Assembly: GCA_024635755.1 (NCBI GenBank)
Contig: JAGXIF010000033.1
Span: 1 to 64,000, forward strand
Length of the DNA stretch: 64,000 bases
Reading direction: 5' to 3'
Source: Halothiobacillus sp.
Lineage (GTDB): Bacteria; Pseudomonadota; Gammaproteobacteria; Halothiobacillales; Halothiobacillaceae
How positions within the stretch are numbered: position 1 is the stretch's first letter; every line of letters starts with the position of its first letter. This document shows, one piece after another, positions 6,268 through 16,691 of this stretch. Position numbers and translations under genes: made by a program. A model generated the notes under the pieces. The model saw only the letters and a program-made list of their open reading frames with translations. It searched no databases and was not told the DNA's origin.

Positions 6268-9144
6268 TTACTGGCAGGCTTCGCATTCCGGGTCGTCGAT
6301 CGAGCAGGCCTGCGGGGCGGCCGCGGCGGACGGGTCGGCGGACACGCCGCGCAGCTTGCCGTCGAGCTTGTTCATCGTGGTCTTCTCGATCCGCGTCTTG
6401 GAGGCGGCGCGCAGGTAGTAGGTGGTCTTGAGGCCACGGACCCACGCGAGCTTGTACATGTTGTCGATCTTCGGACCGGACGGTTCGGCCATGTACAGGT
6501 TGAGCGACTGGGCCTGGTCGATCCACTTCTGGCGGCGCGAACCGGCCTCGATCAGCCAGCGCGGGTCGATCTCGAAGGCGGTGGCGTAGAGGCTCTTGAT
6601 CTCGTCGGGCACGCGGTCGATCTGCTGGACCGAGCCGTCGAAGTACTTGAGGTCGTTGACCATCACCTCGTCCCACAGGCCCAGGTCCTTGAGGTCGCCC
6701 ACCAGGTAGGGGTTGACCACGGTGAACTCGCCCGAGAGGTTGGACTTGACGAACAGGTTCTCGAAGGTCGGTTCGATCGACTGCGACACGCCGCAGATGT
6801 TCGAGATGGTGGCCGTCGGGGCGATCGCCATGGTGTTGGAGTTGCGCATGCCCTGCTTTTTGATCTTCTTGCGTAGGGAGTTCCAGTCCAGGCTCTGGTC
6901 GCGGTTCATTTCCAGGTACTCGCCGCGCGATTCGGCCAGCAGCTCGATCGAGTCGATCGGCAGGATGCCACGGCTCCACAGCGAACCTTCGTAGCTCTGG
7001 TAGCGACCGCGCTCGGCGGCGAGGTCACTCGAGGCGCTGATGGTGTGGTAGCTGACCATCTCCATGGACTGGTCGGCGAAGGCCACGGCCTCGTCGGAGC
7101 TGTACGGCAGGCGCTGCTTGTAGAGCGCGTCCTGGAAACCCATGATCCCGAGGCCCACCGGGCGGTGGCGCAGGTTGGAATTGCGCGCTTGCGGCACCGA
7201 GTAGTAGTTGTACTCGATCACGTTGTCGAGCATGCGCATGGCCGTCTTGACGGTCTTGGCCAGCTTGTCCTGGTCGATGCCTTCCTCGGTGGTGTGCTGC
7301 GCGAGGTTGACCGAGCCGAGGTTGCACACGGCGATCTCGGAGTCGTTGGTGTGCAGGGTGATCTCGGTACAGAGGTTCGAGCTGTGCACCACGCCAGCGT
7401 GCTGGTTGGTGTAACGCAGGTTGCACGGATCCTTGAAGGTTATCCACGGGTGGCCGGTCTCGAACAGCATCGAGAGCATCCGGCGCCACAGGTTCACCGC
7501 AGGAATCTTGCGGAAGTTCTTGATTTCGCCGCGATCGGCCTTGGCCTCGTATTCCTCGTAGGCCTTCTCGAAGGCGGTGCCGGACAGGTCGTGCAGGTCC
7601 GGGGTCTCCGCCGGCGAGAACAGCGTCCACTCGGCTTCCTCGGCGACGCGCTTCATGAACAGGTCCGGCACCCAGTTGGCGGTGTTCATGTCGTGGGTGC
7701 GGCGGCGGTCGTCACCGGTGTTCTTGCGCAGGTCGAGGAATTCCTCGATGTCCATGTGCCAGGTCTCGAGATACGCGCAGACCGCGCCCTTGCGCTTGCC
7801 GCCCTGGTTGACCGCCACGGCGGTGTCGTTGGCCACCTTGAGGAACGGCACAACGCCCTGGGACTTGCCGTTGGTGCCCTTGATGTGGCTGCCCAGCGCG
7901 CGGACTCGGGTCCAGTCGTTGCCCAGCCCGCCGGCGAACTTGGAGAGCAGGGCGTTGTCGCGGATCGAGCCGTAGATGCCGTCGAGATGGTCGGGCACGG
8001 TGGTCAGGTAGCAGCTGGACAGCTGCGGGCGCAGGGTGCCGGAGTTGAACAGCGTCGGGGTGCTGCTCATGAAGTCGAAGGACGACAGCAGGCGGTAGAA
8101 CTCGATCGCGTGTTCCTCGCGGTCGACCTCGTTGATCGCCAGGCCCATGGCCACGCGCATGAAGAATGCCTGCGGCAGCTCGAAGCGCACGTCGTCCTGG
8201 TGCAGGAAGTAGCGGTCGTAGAGGGTCTGCAGGCCCAGGTAGGTGAACTGCAGGTCACGCTCGTGGTCGATGGCCTGGCCCAGGCGGTCGAGGTCGTACT
8301 GCTGCAGGGTCGGGTCGAGCAGCTCGTGCTCGACGCCCACCGTGATGTATTGCTTGAAGTAATCCGGGTAGATGGTCGCCATCTCCGCCTGGGTGCAGGC
8401 GGTCACCGGGTTGTGCACGAAGCGCAGCGCCTCGGTCCGCATGGAGTCGAGCAGCAGGCGGGCGGCGACCTGGGAGTAGGCCGGGTCGATCTCGATCAGG
8501 GTGCGCGCGCTCATTACCAGCGCGGTGCCCACCTCGTGGTCGGCCACGCCGTCGTAGAGGTTGCGGACGGTCTCGTCGTAGACCCGCTGGTTGTCGACGC
8601 TCTTGAGCTCGCTGCAGGCCTCGTCGACCAGCCGCTTGAGGCGGATGGTGTCCAGCGGGGCGCGCGTGCCGTCGAAATGGGTGACGTTGATCGTCGCGGT
8701 CTGCGGCGCATCTTCCTGCTCTTCCGCGATTTCGGCAGCGCGTTTCTGCGCCTGCTGCTCACGGTAGAGGACGTAGGCGCGGGCGACCTTGTGGTGCCCT
8801 TCGCGCATCAGCGCCAGCTCGACTTGGTCCTGGATGTCTTCGATGTGGACGGTGCCGCCGCCCGGCAGGCGACGCTTGAGCGCCTGGTCGATCAGCGCGA
8901 CCAGCGACTCGACCGTCTCGTGGACGCGGGCGGAGGCCGCGGCGCCACCACCCTCGACGGCGAGGAAGGCCTTGGTCATGGCGACCTTGACCTTGGACGG
9001 ATCGTAGGCGGTCAGCTTGCCGTTACGGCGGATGACCCGGACCTGGCCGGGCGTCGCGGCGGCCGTCTCGATGCTGTCGGCCGCGGGGTTCTTGTTCTCG
9101 TGGTATGCGCTGGAAGTGGCTTCGGTGGTCTGGTTGCTACTCAT
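6268..9144 (-). CDS. nrdA: Ribonucleoside-diphosphate reductase alpha subunit
   Basis: N-terminal ATP-cone region(s), catalytic domain (NLCTEITLHT, CNLGSVNLA, PTATISNICG), C-terminal CSIDDPECEACQ. ORF to 9294; start MSSNQTTEA at 9144 chosen. Confidence 0.95.
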   Translation of the reverse strand: MSSNQTTEATSSAYHENKNPAADSIETAAATPGQVRVIRRNGKLTAYDPSKVKVAMTKAFLAVEGGGAAASARVHETVESLVALIDQALKRRLPGGGTVHIEDIQDQVELALMREGHHKVARAYVLYREQQAQKRAAEIAEEQEDAPQTATINVTHFDGTRAPLDTIRLKRLVDEACSELKSVDNQRVYDETVRNLYDGVADHEVGTALVMSARTLIEIDPAYSQVAARLLLDSMRTEALRFVHNPVTACTQAEMATIYPDYFKQYITVGVEHELLDPTLQQYDLDRLGQAIDHERDLQFTYLGLQTLYDRYFLHQDDVRFELPQAFFMRVAMGLAINEVDREEHAIEFYRLLSSFDFMSSTPTLFNSGTLRPQLSSCYLTTVPDHLDGIYGSIRDNALLSKFAGGLGNDWTRVRALGSHIKGTNGKSQGVVPFLKVANDTAVAVNQGGKRKGAVCAYLETWHMDIEEFLDLRKNTGDDRRRTHDMNTANWVPDLFMKRVAEEAEWTLFSPAETPDLHDLSGTAFEKAYEEYEAKADRGEIKNFRKIPAVNLWRRMLSMLFETGHPWITFKDPCNLRYTNQHAGVVHSSNLCTEITLHTNDSEIAVCNLGSVNLAQHTTEEGIDQDKLAKTVKTAMRMLDNVIEYNYYSVPQARNSNLRHRPVGLGIMGFQDALYKQRLPYSSDEAVAFADQSMEMVSYHTISASSDLAAERGRYQSYEGSLWSRGILPIDSIELLAESRGEYLEMNRDQSLDWNSLRKKIKKQGMRNSNTMAIAPTATISNICGVSQSIEPTFENLFVKSNLSGEFTVVNPYLVGDLKDLGLWDEVMVNDLKYFDGSVQQIDRVPDEIKSLYATAFEIDPRWLIEAGSRRQKWIDQAQSLNLYMAEPSGPKIDNMYKLAWVRGLKTTYYLRAASKTRIEKTTMNKLDGKLRGVSADPSAAAAPQACSIDDPECEACQ

Positions 9145-9453
9145 GCCGCTGTTCCGTCCTATGTCGTGTTTGCTTAAAGCGGATGCCCGGTCGAGCGGGC
9201 GCCGCGTCCTTGTGTCTCGCTGTCCTGCACACCCCGTGTTCGGTCGGGGTGTCTCAAGCCGGCTTGAGAGCCGGCCTGTCGTTGTTCGTCGCACGCAGCG
9301 CGCATCTGACGCCAGGGACCGGGGGAGGGCGTCCCACGGCGGGATTCCCCGGCGGCGCGCAAGGGGGGGTGATGCGCGACGGCACGCGATGCGTGACGAG
9401 AGTCAGATTGTGGTCCTTGCAGCATCAAAGTCAACCGCGTCATTCGCCAAAAA

Positions 9454-9501
9454 CCCCAATCAGGTGTGTAATGCGGGCGTCAACACCACAACATGATGTG
9501 G
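9454..9501 (-). promoter_or_regulatory. Candidate tandem NrdR-box pair upstream of nrdA
   Basis: ccacaacatgatgtgg (9486-9501) and ccccaatcaggtgtgt (9454-9469), both resembling acaCwAtATaTwGtgt, centres 32 bp apart. Confidence 0.5.
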
Positions 9502-9817
9502 ATGGTCCTGTGGAGGCCCTAAGGGTAAGCAGTGGGCGGCAGGTTGATAGTCTGTGGATAAACCCGTGGGTATTCGTCGAGATCACGCAGCCGGATGCGC
9601 TCGCGGGGATGGCGGGGCATGGCTCATGAACAAATCCGCAGGCAGCAGAAAAAACTTTTTGGTTACCAGCGCTGGTGGTCGCCGTCGACAGACGGGCTTG
9701 AGCGGTTGGTCGCCGGGGCGCCGGCAGGCATAATCGCGGTGTTCAGGCGTGCCGCTGCCGACCGGCCTCCGGATCGGCCCTCGCCGGCGAGCACCCCACA
9801 AGACACCTGGAGAGAAC

Positions 9818-10825
9818 ATGCGGATTCTGGTTACCGGCGCGGCCGGTTTCATCGGCTCGGGCCTGGCCGGGCGCCTGCTGGATCGTGGTGACACGGTGGT
9901 CGGGCTCGACAACCTCAACGACTATTACGACGTCAACCTCAAGAAGGCGCGCCTGGCACGCCTGCTCGACCGGCCCGGCTTTTCCTTCGAGCAACTCGAC
10001 GTGGCCGACCGCGATGGCATGGCCGCGCTGTTAGCCCGCATTGGCGCCGACCGGGTGGTGCACCTGGCCGCCCAGGCGGGGGTGCGCTATTCGATCGAGA
10101 ATCCGCACGCCTACGTCGACAGCAATCTGGTCGGCTTCACCAACATCCTGGAAGGCTGCCGGCATAACGACGTCGACCACCTGGTCTACGCCTCGTCGAG
10201 TTCGGTCTACGGGGCCAACAGCGAGATGCCGTTTTCCGTGCATCACAATGTCGACCATCCGCTGTCCCTGTACGCGGCGACCAAGAAGGCCAACGAGCTG
10301 ATGGCGCATACCTATGCCTCGCTCTACGACCTGCCGACCACGGGGCTGCGGTTCTTCACCGTCTACGGGCCGTGGGGACGGCCGGACATGGCGCTGTTCA
10401 AGTTCACCCGCAACATCCTCAAGGGCGAGCCGATCGACGTCTACAACTACGGACATCACCGCCGCGACTTCACCTATGTCGACGACCTCGTCGAGGGTGT
10501 GATCCGCACCCTGGATCACACCGCGACGGTCAACGCCGACTGGGACAGCGCCGCCCCCGACCCGGGCACCTCGCGGGCGCCCTGGCGCGTCTACAATATC
10601 GGCAGCCATCGACCGATCGAGCTGCTGCGCTACATCGAGTTGATCGAGCAGGCCACCGGCCGCAAGGCCGAGCTCAACCTGCTGCCGATGCAGCCGGGCG
10701 ACGTGCCCGACACCTACGCCGACGTCGAGGACCTCCAGGCCGACGTCGGCTACGCGCCGCAGACCCCGGTGGAAGAGGGCGTGGCGCGGTTCGTCGACTG
10801 GTATCGCTGGTACTACGACTGCTGA
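9818..10825 (+). CDS. NAD-dependent epimerase (UDP-glucuronate 4-epimerase-like)
   Basis: [21 protein letters not shown] Rossmann GxxGxx[17 protein letters not shown] catalytic YxxxK; ORF opens at 9749. Confidence 0.9.
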   Translation: MRILVTGAAGFIGSGLAGRLLDRGDTVVGLDNLNDYYDVNLKKARLARLLDRPGFSFEQLDVADRDGMAALLARIGADRVVHLAAQAGVRYSIENPHAYVDSNLVGFTNILEGCRHNDVDHLVYASSSSVYGANSEMPFSVHHNVDHPLSLYAATKKANELMAHTYASLYDLPTTGLRFFTVYGPWGRPDMALFKFTRNILKGEPIDVYNYGHHRRDFTYVDDLVEGVIRTLDHTATVNADWDSAAPDPGTSRAPWRVYNIGSHRPIELLRYIELIEQATGRKAELNLLPMQPGDVPDTYADVEDLQADVGYAPQTPVEEGVARFVDWYRWYYDC

Positions 10826-10865
10826 CGGCCGCCTGGCCGTCCCATCAGGCAAGGAGCCTCTCACC

Positions 10866-12725
10866 ATGGCTGCGGAACTCTGGGAAGTACGGGATTTCAT
10901 CGCCGGCGTACCCGCGATGGAAAGCCTGCCGGCCGAGGCCCTCGACGGGCTGCCGCGCAGCCTGAGCGTGCGTTACCTGCGTCGCGGACGTCCGTTCCCG
11001 CCGCCCGACGCCGGCCCGGGGCTGTGGCTGGTCCGCAGCGGGGCCATCGCGGTGCGCGATGCCGAGGGAAACCTGGTCGACAAGCTCGGCGAGACCGACC
11101 TTTTTCTCGACGACGAGCAGGCCCCGCCGGCCGAGCAGGTCGACGTGGTCGAGGACAGCCTGCTCTATCACTTGCCGCAACCGATCTTCGCGCAGTTGAT
11201 CGAGCAGTACCCGGCGTTTGCCTGGCAGTTCGAGCGCACGCGGCGCGAGCGCCTGCAACACGCTCTGGAGCGCCTTGCCGGGCAGCATGGCGGCAGCGAT
11301 GCCCTGATGGCGACCACCGTGGATGCGCTACTGCGCCGTGCACCGGTCACGGCCCCGCCCGACTGTTCCATCCGCCAGGCGGCCGAGCGCATGACCGACG
11401 CCCAGGTCTCGGCCCTGTTGATCGTCGAGGATGATCATTTGGTGGGGTTGATGACCGACCGTGACCTGCGCCGACGCTGCGTGGTCAGTGGACGGTCCGT
11501 CGACGAACCGGTGCGCGAGATCATGAGCGACGAGCTGGTCACCATCGCGCCCGAGGCACTCGCCTTCGAGGCCTCCTTGCTGTTCTCCCGGCATAACGTC
11601 CATCACCTGCCCGTCGTCGGCGGGGCCGGAGAGCTCGTCGGCATCCTGTCGACCTCCGACCTTTTGCGCCATCAGGGCACGCATGCCATTCACCTGGTGC
11701 GTGACGCGCTCGCTGCCCCTGACCGGGAGGCGATTGCCCGGGTCGGCGCGCGCCTGCCCGACCTGCAGGCCCAATTGGTGGCCATGGGGGCCGAGTCCGA
11801 ACCGCTGGGCGAGGCGATGGTCACGGTTACCGATGCGCTCACCCGCCGCCTGCTGGAGCTGGCGCAGGAGGAGCTCGGTCCGGCGCCGGTGCCCTGGGTC
11901 TGGGCGGCCCTGGGCAGCCAGGGACGGCGCGAGCAGACCGCGCATACCGATCAGGACAATGCCCTGATCTTGGATGATCGATTCGAGGAAGGCGCGCATG
12001 GCGAGTGGTTTGCCGGCCTGGCGCGTTACGTCGCCGACGGGCTGGCCGCGGCGGGCCTGAGCTATTGCCCCGGCGAGACCATGGCGGTCACGCCCGAGTG
12101 GCGCCAGTCCCTGTCGGGGTGGCGGCGTTTGTTCCGTGACTGGATCGAAAATCCCGAGCCGCACTCGCTGATGCTGGCGGCCAACTTTCTCGACATGCGG
12201 CCGATCGCCGGCGAGGCGTCCCTGCTCGAGGCGCTCTGGCACGACGTACGTCCGCAGGCGGCCGACAACAGCCTCTTCCTGCACGGTCTGGCGAACAATG
12301 CGGTCGCCGTGCGCATGCCGCTGGGGTTCTTCCGGCGGCTGGTGGTGGTTGACGACGATCGCCACGATGACCGCCTCGACCTCAAGCGCTACGGCCTGAT
12401 GCCCATCGTCGACATCGCCCGCCTGCATGCCGTGCGGCGGGGGCTGGCCGAGCTGCATACCGTCTCCCGACTCCAGGCCGCGGCCCGTGCGGGCGCGCTA
12501 TCCGCCGAGGCGGCCGACGAACTGGTCGATGCCTGGCGGTTCTTCTACGTGATGCGCGCCCGTCACCAGGCGAGATTGGTCCGCCGGGGCGAGCCGCTGG
12601 ACAACCTGCTCGATCCGGACGCGCTGTCGGGACTGGAACGCGATCATTTGCGCGATGCCTTCCGCGTCGTCGACGCTCATCAGCGCTGGCTGCGTCGGCA
12701 TTTCGACATCAGCGGCACCCGCTGA
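10866..12725 (+). CDS. cNMP-binding / tandem CBS / DUF294 GlnD-like nucleotidyltransferase, paralog 1
   Basis: 619 aa; CBS repeats (IVEDDHLVGLMTDRDLRRR; HNVHHLPVVGGAGELVGILSTSDLLR), NTase motif GSQGRREQTAHTDQDNALILDD. Confidence 0.88.
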   Translation: MAAELWEVRDFIAGVPAMESLPAEALDGLPRSLSVRYLRRGRPFPPPDAGPGLWLVRSGAIAVRDAEGNLVDKLGETDLFLDDEQAPPAEQVDVVEDSLLYHLPQPIFAQLIEQYPAFAWQFERTRRERLQHALERLAGQHGGSDALMATTVDALLRRAPVTAPPDCSIRQAAERMTDAQVSALLIVEDDHLVGLMTDRDLRRRCVVSGRSVDEPVREIMSDELVTIAPEALAFEASLLFSRHNVHHLPVVGGAGELVGILSTSDLLRHQGTHAIHLVRDALAAPDREAIARVGARLPDLQAQLVAMGAESEPLGEAMVTVTDALTRRLLELAQEELGPAPVPWVWAALGSQGRREQTAHTDQDNALILDDRFEEGAHGEWFAGLARYVADGLAAAGLSYCPGETMAVTPEWRQSLSGWRRLFRDWIENPEPHSLMLAANFLDMRPIAGEASLLEALWHDVRPQAADNSLFLHGLANNAVAVRMPLGFFRRLVVVDDDRHDDRLDLKRYGLMPIVDIARLHAVRRGLAELHTVSRLQAAARAGALSAEAADELVDAWRFFYVMRARHQARLVRRGEPLDNLLDPDALSGLERDHLRDAFRVVDAHQRWLRRHFDISGTR

Positions 12726-12736
12726 GGAGGGCCGGG

Positions 12737-13447
12737 ATGTACCTGCCCGCATTCCTGCATCGCTGGTGGCTTCAGTGGCGCCGTTCCCGACGGCGGGCCG
12801 GGGGCGACGAGGACACGGTGCTGGCGCGTCTGCTCGAAAGCCCCTTGCCCGACCTGGACGCCAACTGGGACGAGGCCGAGTACCTGGTGCTCGATTTCGA
12901 GACCACCGGCCTCGACAGCCGCGAGGACCGGCTGCTCAGCGTGGGCTGGGTAGTCATGCAGGGCGCCTCGATCCCCCTGCAATCGGCCCACCACCGGATC
13001 ATCAATCCCGCCATGGGCATTCCCGAGAGCAGTGCGGTGATCCACTGCATCACCGACGACCGGGCCGCCGAGGGGATTGCCGAGTTGCGCGCGCTGGAGA
13101 GCGTGCTCGAGGCACTGGAGGGGCGCATCCTGGTGGCGCACAACGCCCGCTTCGAGATCGCCTTTATGCAGGCCGCCTGCCAGCGGATCTATGGCACTGG
13201 CCTGGCCGTGCCCGTGATCGATACGTTGCAACTGGCGCGGCTCGGCTTCGAGCGACGCCACCTGCCGCATGGCCCGGGCGAACTGCGCCTCGACAGCCTG
13301 CGTCTGCGCTATAACCTGCCGCGCTACCACGCCCACCACGCCCTGATCGACGCGCTGGGCACCGCCGAGCTGTTCTCGGCGCTTTGCCAGGACCGCGGCG
13401 GCCCGGATGGCCGCCTGCCGGTCAGCCGCTTGCTCAGTCCCCTTTGA
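12737..13447 (+). CDS. DEDD-type 3'-5' exonuclease (DnaQ-like), paralog 1
   Basis: ExoI LDFETTGLD, ExoII-like VAHNARFEIAFM, ExoIII YHAHHALIDALGTAELF. Confidence 0.88.
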   Translation: MYLPAFLHRWWLQWRRSRRRAGGDEDTVLARLLESPLPDLDANWDEAEYLVLDFETTGLDSREDRLLSVGWVVMQGASIPLQSAHHRIINPAMGIPESSAVIHCITDDRAAEGIAELRALESVLEALEGRILVAHNARFEIAFMQAACQRIYGTGLAVPVIDTLQLARLGFERRHLPHGPGELRLDSLRLRYNLPRYHAHHALIDALGTAELFSALCQDRGGPDGRLPVSRLLSPL

Positions 13448-13541
13448 CCCACCAGTGGCCCGTGAGTATTCACGGCCGCCTCGCAACGCCATTCCATTTT
13501 CTACGCTCTGAACCGGCCCACGGCGCAGGATGGGTGGTGGC

Positions 13542-16500
13542 TCAGGCGGGCATCGATTCGTCGCGGGCACCCGGCATGATCCGCTCGCGGATGGACTCGC
13601 GCAGCGAGAGCAGCGCGGGAATCACGAACAGCACCAGTAGGGTGGAGTAACCCAGGCCGAAGGCGATTGAGGTGGCCATCGGGATCAGAAATTGCGCCTG
13701 CAGGGAGGTCTCGAACAGCAGTGGCGTGAGCCCGCCTATGGTGGTCAGCGAAGTCAGCATGACCGCTCGCAGACGCTGGACCGCCGCCTGTTCGAGCGCC
13801 ATGTCCACATCCAGGCCATCCTGGCGCCGCTCGTTGTAGAAGGCGACCAGGATGATCGCGTTGTTGACCACGATCCCCGACAGGCCGAACAGGCCGAACA
13901 GCGACAGGATGGTCAACTCGATGCCCATGAACCAGTGACCGAAGATCGCCCCGACCAGACCCAGCGGGATCACGGTCATCACGATCAGAGGCATCGTCCA
14001 GGCCGAGAAGACCCACACCAGCACGATGAACATCAGCGCCAGCCCCAGGTAGAGCCCGAATTTCATGTCGGCCATGGTGTCGCGCTGGTCGGCCTGCCGA
14101 CCCTCGAAGCTGTAGTCCAGGCCATGGCGGCTGGCCAGCTTGGGCAGTGTGTCTCGCTTGAGCGAGGCGATCAGGTTCTCGGCGTTGGTCACGTTGCGGT
14201 CGATCTCCGCGGAGACCTCGACGGCCCGCGTCCCCTCGGCGTGGCGAATGGCCTCGAAGCCGCGCTGCGAGCCGAGATCCACTACCTGGTTGAGCGGCAC
14301 GAAGGCCCCGTCGCCGGTCCGGATGGTCATGTCGCTGAGCGAGGCGATATGGCGGCGTTCCTCGCGGGGCAGTAGCACCCGCACCTCCACCTCGTCGGGC
14401 CCGGACTGGTAGATCTGGCTCAAGGCACCGTCGTAGGCCGCGCGCAGCTGGTTGCCGACATCGCTGGTGGTCAGGCCGAGCGCGCGGCCCTGGGCGTTGA
14501 CCGAAAAGGTGATCTGCTGGCGCCCGTAGGGCAGGTCGTCGCTCACGTCGACCACGCCCGGCACGCCCTTGAGTGTCTCGGCTAGCGAGACGGCAGCCGT
14601 CTTGAGCGCGTCGGTACTGCTGCCGACCAGGCGTACCGTCAGGTCGGCGCCCGGCGGTCCACCCTGACGGGAGGTGATCGACAGGTTTTCCATGCCGGCG
14701 GGCAGGTGGATGTTGTCCTTCCAGGCCTGGATGAAGTCGGCATTGCGGGTCTCGCGATCGTCGGGGCTGACCAGTTCGATCAGCATCGAGCCCAGCTGGT
14801 CGCCCTGCGCGCCGCCGGTGCCGCCGATGGTTGCGCCCAGCCGGGTGATGGCCGTTTGCACCAGCGGCTCGTCGAACTGCGCCTCGGTGCGGTTGAGGCT
14901 GTCTTCGAGCTCGTCGAGGAAGGCCTGCATGCGCTCGCGGTCCGTACCGGCGACGAAGGTGGCATTGGCGTAGACGATCTGCGATTCCGGCGTGGGGAAG
15001 AAGGTAAAGCCCAGCCGCCCGCCGGCCAGCAGCCCGACGGCAAGGATCAGAGTCGCCGCCGCGGTCGCCAGGGTGACGGCGCGATGGCCGATGGCAAATC
15101 GCACGGCGCGGCGGAAATGCTGTTGGCGAAAGTGATCAAACCCACGATCGAATCCCTCGCGCAGGCGGCTGAGCACGCCCCGGCTGTGTTTCCCGGCGGC
15201 GGTCAGCCCACTGCGCGTCTTGCTGCCGAACGCCCCGCGCAGGTGGCCGGGGAGCACCAGGAAGCTTTCCACCAGCGAGGCGAAGATCACGCAGATCATC
15301 ACCACCGGGATGTCGCGCAGGATCTGGCCGATGGTGCCGCCGACGACCAGCAGGGGCATGAAGGCGGCGATGGTGGTCAGCGACGAGGCCATCACCGGCC
15401 AGAACATGCGGCGGGCCGCGCCCTGCGAGGCCATCAGGGGCGCCTCGCCGCCACGGAAGTGGGCGTCGGCATCCTCGCCGACGACGATGGCATCGTCGAC
15501 GATCACCCCCAGCGCCATGATCAGGGCGAACAGCGAGATCATGTTGATGCTGCCGCCGATCAGCCACAGGATGGCGAGCGCGGCGAGAAAGGCCGCGGGA
15601 ATCCCCATCGCCACCCAGAAGGCCACCCGGGCGGGCAGGAACAGGTAGAGAAGGATTAGCACCAGGATCAGGCCACCCAAGCCGTTGGTCACCAGCAGGT
15701 TGATGCGGTCCCGGATCAGTTGCCAGGACTGGTCGTAGGCGGTCAGATGGAGGCCCGAGGGCAACTGCGCGCGGGTCTCCTCGGCCCAACGTTGCAGGGC
15801 GCGGGCGGATTCCAGGCTGTCGCCGTGTTCGGCGCGTTGCAGGATCAGTTCGGCGGCAGGCTGGCCCTGGTGGCGCATCAGCAGGGAATCCCGCCGGGGC
15901 TCCTGGACGATCTCGGCGATCTCGCCCAGGGAAATGCGTGTCTGGGGCCCGCTGATTACCGACAGGTCGGCGAACGCGGCCGGATTACGGCGCTGCTCCA
16001 CGGCCCGCAATTCCCGCCCGCCATCGGCACTGCCGAACTCGCCGGCCGGCACATCGCGGGAGAGGGCGTTGATGCGCTCGGAGATCTCGGGCAGGGACTG
16101 GCCTAGCGACACCAGGGAGTCGGAGGGGATCTGCACCGCGATCCGCTGGTCGGGAATGCCGTTGACCTCGACCCGGTCGATGCCGCGGTCGATCAACTCG
16201 CGCTCGAAGCGGTCCACCCAGTGGCGTAGGGCGTCCCGGTCGACATCGCCGTAAATCAGGAGTCGCGCGACCGGGTCGAACTTCGGCGCGCGGCTGATGC
16301 GCGGGGTTTCGGCATTGGCCGGGAAGTTGCGAAAGGTATCCACCTGCTCGCGGACGTCGGCCAGGGCCAGGACCGGGTCACTGCCCTGGATGAATTCCAG
16401 CGTGATACGCGACACGCCCTGGGCCGAGGTGGAGGTCATCTTCTTGACGTCGGGCACCGCACGCAGGCGTTCCTCCAGCGGATCGGTGATGCCGCGCTCG

Positions 16501-16691
16501 ATGTCCTCCGCGGAGGCACCTGTCCAGACCACCGAGACCGAGACCACGTCCACGGCGAAGTTGGGGAAGAACTGGATGTTCATCCGCGAGATGGCGAACA
16601 GGCCACCCAGGATCATGATCAGCATCACCAGGTGAGCCGCGACCCGGTGACGAGCGAAGCGCTCGAGAATGCCGTCGTGCCGGTCCGTCAC
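13542..16691 (-). CDS. RND-family efflux transporter permease
   Basis: 1049 aa AcrB/MMPL-type (NIQFFPNFAVDVVSVSVVWTGASAEDIE, GVIVDDAIVVGEDA). Confidence 0.93.
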   Translation of the reverse strand: MTDRHDGILERFARHRVAAHLVMLIMILGGLFAISRMNIQFFPNFAVDVVSVSVVWTGASAEDIERGITDPLEERLRAVPDVKKMTSTSAQGVSRITLEFIQGSDPVLALADVREQVDTFRNFPANAETPRISRAPKFDPVARLLIYGDVDRDALRHWVDRFERELIDRGIDRVEVNGIPDQRIAVQIPSDSLVSLGQSLPEISERINALSRDVPAGEFGSADGGRELRAVEQRRNPAAFADLSVISGPQTRISLGEIAEIVQEPRRDSLLMRHQGQPAAELILQRAEHGDSLESARALQRWAEETRAQLPSGLHLTAYDQSWQLIRDRINLLVTNGLGGLILVLILLYLFLPARVAFWVAMGIPAAFLAALAILWLIGGSINMISLFALIMALGVIVDDAIVVGEDADAHFRGGEAPLMASQGAARRMFWPVMASSLTTIAAFMPLLVVGGTIGQILRDIPVVMICVIFASLVESFLVLPGHLRGAFGSKTRSGLTAAGKHSRGVLSRLREGFDRGFDHFRQQHFRRAVRFAIGHRAVTLATAAATLILAVGLLAGGRLGFTFFPTPESQIVYANATFVAGTDRERMQAFLDELEDSLNRTEAQFDEPLVQTAITRLGATIGGTGGAQGDQLGSMLIELVSPDDRETRNADFIQAWKDNIHLPAGMENLSITSRQGGPPGADLTVRLVGSSTDALKTAAVSLAETLKGVPGVVDVSDDLPYGRQQITFSVNAQGRALGLTTSDVGNQLRAAYDGALSQIYQSGPDEVEVRVLLPREERRHIASLSDMTIRTGDGAFVPLNQVVDLGSQRGFEAIRHAEGTRAVEVSAEIDRNVTNAENLIASLKRDTLPKLASRHGLDYSFEGRQADQRDTMADMKFGLYLGLALMFIVLVWVFSAWTMPLIVMTVIPLGLVGAIFGHWFMGIELTILSLFGLFGLSGIVVNNAIILVAFYNERRQDGLDVDMALEQAAVQRLRAVMLTSLTTIGGLTPLLFETSLQAQFLIPMATSIAFGLGYSTLLVLFVIPALLSLRESIRERIMPGARDESMPA

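Noticed and set aside
7045-9177. 710-aa plus-strand ORF opposite nrdA
   Set aside because: Antisense artefact of high-GC codon bias; low-complexity Val/Leu/Gly/Arg composition and no recognisable domain, while the minus strand is a clear NrdA.
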